Source: Candidatus Uhrbacteria bacterium
Lineage (GTDB): Bacteria > Patescibacteriota > Patescibacteriia > UBA9934
Direction: 5' to 3'
Assembly: GCA_943359525.1 (NCBI GenBank)
Contig: CALRHV010000007.1
Span: 1-45,548 of the forward strand
Length of the DNA stretch: 45,548 nt
Made by a program: the position numbers and the translations under genes. Under the pieces are notes generated by a model. The model searched no databases. It worked only from the letters and a program-made list of their open reading frames with translations, and had not been told where the DNA came from. Shown piece after piece: positions 43,553 through 45,548 of this stretch (position 1 is the stretch's first letter; every line of letters begins with the position of its first letter).

Positions 43553-44641
43553 ATGAATCCCTCTGAACATCACATCGTCTTTACCGGAGGGGGCACGCTT
43601 GGGCCAGTAACGCCTTTGCTTGCGGTTGCGGCAGAATGGCGAAAACGTGATCCGCATGTGAAGTTTACGTGGATTGGCACGCCCGATGGTCCAGAACGTT
43701 TGGTAGTTGAATCTGTAAAGATTCCGTTTCTTGCGCTCTCTGCCCCAAAGTTTGATCGTACGCGGCCGTGGACGTGGATTATTGCGCCAATCCAGCTTTT
43801 GACAAGTACGATTCGTGCCGGACGAATGCTTGCAAGTCTTGAGCCGACCATGATCATGACGGCTGGCGCATATGTGAGTGTTCCAGTTGCCTTTGCTGCT
43901 GCGGTGATGCGGATTCCTTCCTGGGTGCATCAGCTCGATATCGTTGTTGGTTTGGCGAATAAACTGATGGCACCGTTCGCGAAACGTGTGAGTGTGACGT
44001 GGGAAGAAAACGTAGCGAGTTTTGGCGCGAAAAAAACATTTGTCGTTGGTGCGATGATTCGTCCGTTCTTGCGATTAGGCGATGCACAGATGGCACGTGA
44101 ATTGTTCGGTCTTCCGTCCACGAAACCAACGGTACTCGTCGTCGGCGGCGGCACAGGATCCGCGCGAATGAACGAACGATTCTCCGTGATCGGCCCGGAA
44201 CTCGTCCGTCATGCGAACGTGATTCACATTACTGGCCGAGGAAAAATGCTGAGCTCGCTCGAAACCATTGGCGATGGATATGTGACGAGGGAATTCATCG
44301 GCGAAGGCATGGCCGACATTTTGGCGCTTGCCGACGTGGTGGTGTGTCGTGCTGGAATGGGAACGTTGGCGGAGGTTGTTGCACTCGGAAAGCCAACGAT
44401 TATTCTTCCACTTGAAGGACAGCAAGAGGCCAACGCGAAAGCGCTCGAGGATCGGGGTGCAGCAGAAGTACTTAAACACGTCACGCCACAAACATTGCTG
44501 CAATCGATTTTACGATTAGTGGAAAACCCCGAACGTCGCGAGGCGTTGACGACGAAAGTTCGAACGGTGTTCCCAACGAATGGTGATGAACGGATCGTCC
44601 ACGAGGCGCTGAGAATATTGAATGAAGAGGCTGCGGGTTAG
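43553..44641 (+). CDS. murG: UDP-N-acetylglucosamine-N-acetylmuramyl-pentapeptide transferase
   Basis: VFTGGGTLGPVTPLLAVAAEWRK; VCRAGMGTLAEVVALGKPTIILPLEGQQEANAKALEDRGAAEVL. Confidence 0.93.
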   Translation: MNPSEHHIVFTGGGTLGPVTPLLAVAAEWRKRDPHVKFTWIGTPDGPERLVVESVKIPFLALSAPKFDRTRPWTWIIAPIQLLTSTIRAGRMLASLEPTMIMTAGAYVSVPVAFAAAVMRIPSWVHQLDIVVGLANKLMAPFAKRVSVTWEENVASFGAKKTFVVGAMIRPFLRLGDAQMARELFGLPSTKPTVLVVGGGTGSARMNERFSVIGPELVRHANVIHITGRGKMLSSLETIGDGYVTREFIGEGMADILALADVVVCRAGMGTLAEVVALGKPTIILPLEGQQEANAKALEDRGAAEVLKHVTPQTLLQSILRLVENPERREALTTKVRTVFPTNGDERIVHEALRILNEEAAG

Positions 44642-44851
44642 CCGATTTTCTTGCGCTGAGCGTATTTTTCAACTATATTTTTTCCGGAGGTGCTCAATGC
44701 TTCGTTCATATCATCGTTCCAACCAGAAATACAAAGAAAAGCCAATAAACACGAGCATTTTGCTGGAAATGACCTGTGTACAAGTTTTGGGGACTTTTCT
44801 GCAAAAGATTCGACGTTCTTTGGCGACGAGATGTGTTAGAATTTCAGCAAT

Positions 44852-45331
44852 ATGAAAGACAAAAAATCTCAAACTAATAGAACGAATCAACTATTCCAAA
44901 TGGTAGGCATCGGAGTCGCCGCTGCCCTATTCTTTATTCTTGGCGGTATCGTCTTTTTCCATTTTACCGATCCCGTGATGCATTTCCAAAACGATACATC
45001 GGAGACCGCAGATGTGATTATGTTGTTACAAAATCATGATGACAATGGATTCTATCTTTCTCAAACGCTACACATCGAATCAGGAACGGAAATCAAAGAA
45101 AGTATCGGATTCGAGTCTGTTCGTTGTCTGTACGTGAATACGCAAGGCAGTGAGTACTCCAGTGTTTTTGATGCAGATCAGTATGATGTAAAAGACGGCG
45201 CACCAAAACGTACCTACATCGACGTATCGTCTCTTGTGAGTAGCGCATCAGCATGTCCGCTGGATCAAACCGAGTTTCAAGTAGGAGTTCGTAACCGTAC
45301 ACAGCTCTCCCGCGATAAGTGGCCAAAATAG
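44852..45331 (+). CDS. Membrane-anchored hypothetical protein
   Basis: One N-terminal TM (LFQMVGIGVAAALFFILGGIVFFHF), soluble 120-aa domain. Confidence 0.65.
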   Translation: MKDKKSQTNRTNQLFQMVGIGVAAALFFILGGIVFFHFTDPVMHFQNDTSETADVIMLLQNHDDNGFYLSQTLHIESGTEIKESIGFESVRCLYVNTQGSEYSSVFDADQYDVKDGAPKRTYIDVSSLVSSASACPLDQTEFQVGVRNRTQLSRDKWPK

Positions 45332-45398
45332 GATATCAATCAATACGATGATAAGTTTTTTTGCGATAACGAAAAAGTAATATGCCAAACAAGCCCGG

Positions 45399-45548
45399 TG
45401 TGGAGTGGACCCCGTACACTAGACACACTTCCCCAGGAGGAGGGAAAATATCTACCATATGGGAAAGCACGTTGACGCAGCCGTGAAACAGGCTGCCCTC
45501 GAGGACATCAAGAATGGCATGAAGGTCTCGGAGGCCGCGGCGAAGCAC
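45399..45548 (+). mobile_element. Left end of an IS (probable IS3-type), truncated by the window edge
   Basis: IR-like TGTGGAGTGGACCCCGTACACTAGACAC followed by ATG at 45459 encoding MGKHVDAAVKQAALEDIKNGMKVSEAAAKH, transposase OrfA-like HTH start. Confidence 0.65.

Noticed and set aside
44622-44855. 77-aa ORF between murG and the 44852 gene
   Set aside because: Basic, low-complexity composition, overlaps murG, no domain.
1-45548. tRNA or rRNA genes
   Set aside because: No convincing cloverleaf or rRNA-like sequence recognised by eye; tRNAscan-SE and Infernal would be needed to exclude them.

Overview
45.5 kb bacterial window, gene-dense and mostly + strand. Gene content (DUF5667 and DUF2304 proteins, many GT2/GT4 glycosyltransferases, large S-layer-like protein, compact genes) suggests Candidate Phyla Radiation/Patescibacteria; the taxon is an inference. 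Main contents: cell-surface glycan genes (GT4, GT2, NDP-sugar epimerase, dTDP-rhamnose genes), an ECF sigma/DUF5667 pair upstream of a 1346-aa S-layer-like protein, an S8 peptidase, a CDP-alcohol phosphotransferase, HIT, S41 peptidase, NUDIX, bL9, PyrG, bL27, NifU-like, MraY-FtsW-MurG, and the start of a probable IS3-type transposase at the right edge. The strongest result is a complete diversity-generating retroelement (DGR) at about 33.5-36.0 kb. It has a target gene (33603-34109) ending in a variable repeat (VR 33976-34109), a template repeat (TR 34457-34590), an antisense Avd-like accessory gene (34621-34950, minus) and a DGR-type reverse transcriptase (about 34937-36004). In the ungapped 134-nt TR/VR alignment, all 16 mismatches upstream of the conserved 3' block fall at TR adenines. 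A G10 homopolymer overlaps the 5' ends of avd and RT and may be a frame switch or an assembly error. Other signals: a GIY-YIG nuclease ORF bracketed by inverted copies of a dispersed 27-bp palindrome, with an empty perfect inverted pair elsewhere; a 228-bp MITE-like element with 13-bp TIRs and a 5-bp direct repeat carrying two 20-bp near-palindromes; a plant/giant-virus-type bifunctional epimerase/reductase apparently replacing RmlC+RmlD; and several long foldback intergenic elements. All calls come from reading the sequence; no database search was run.
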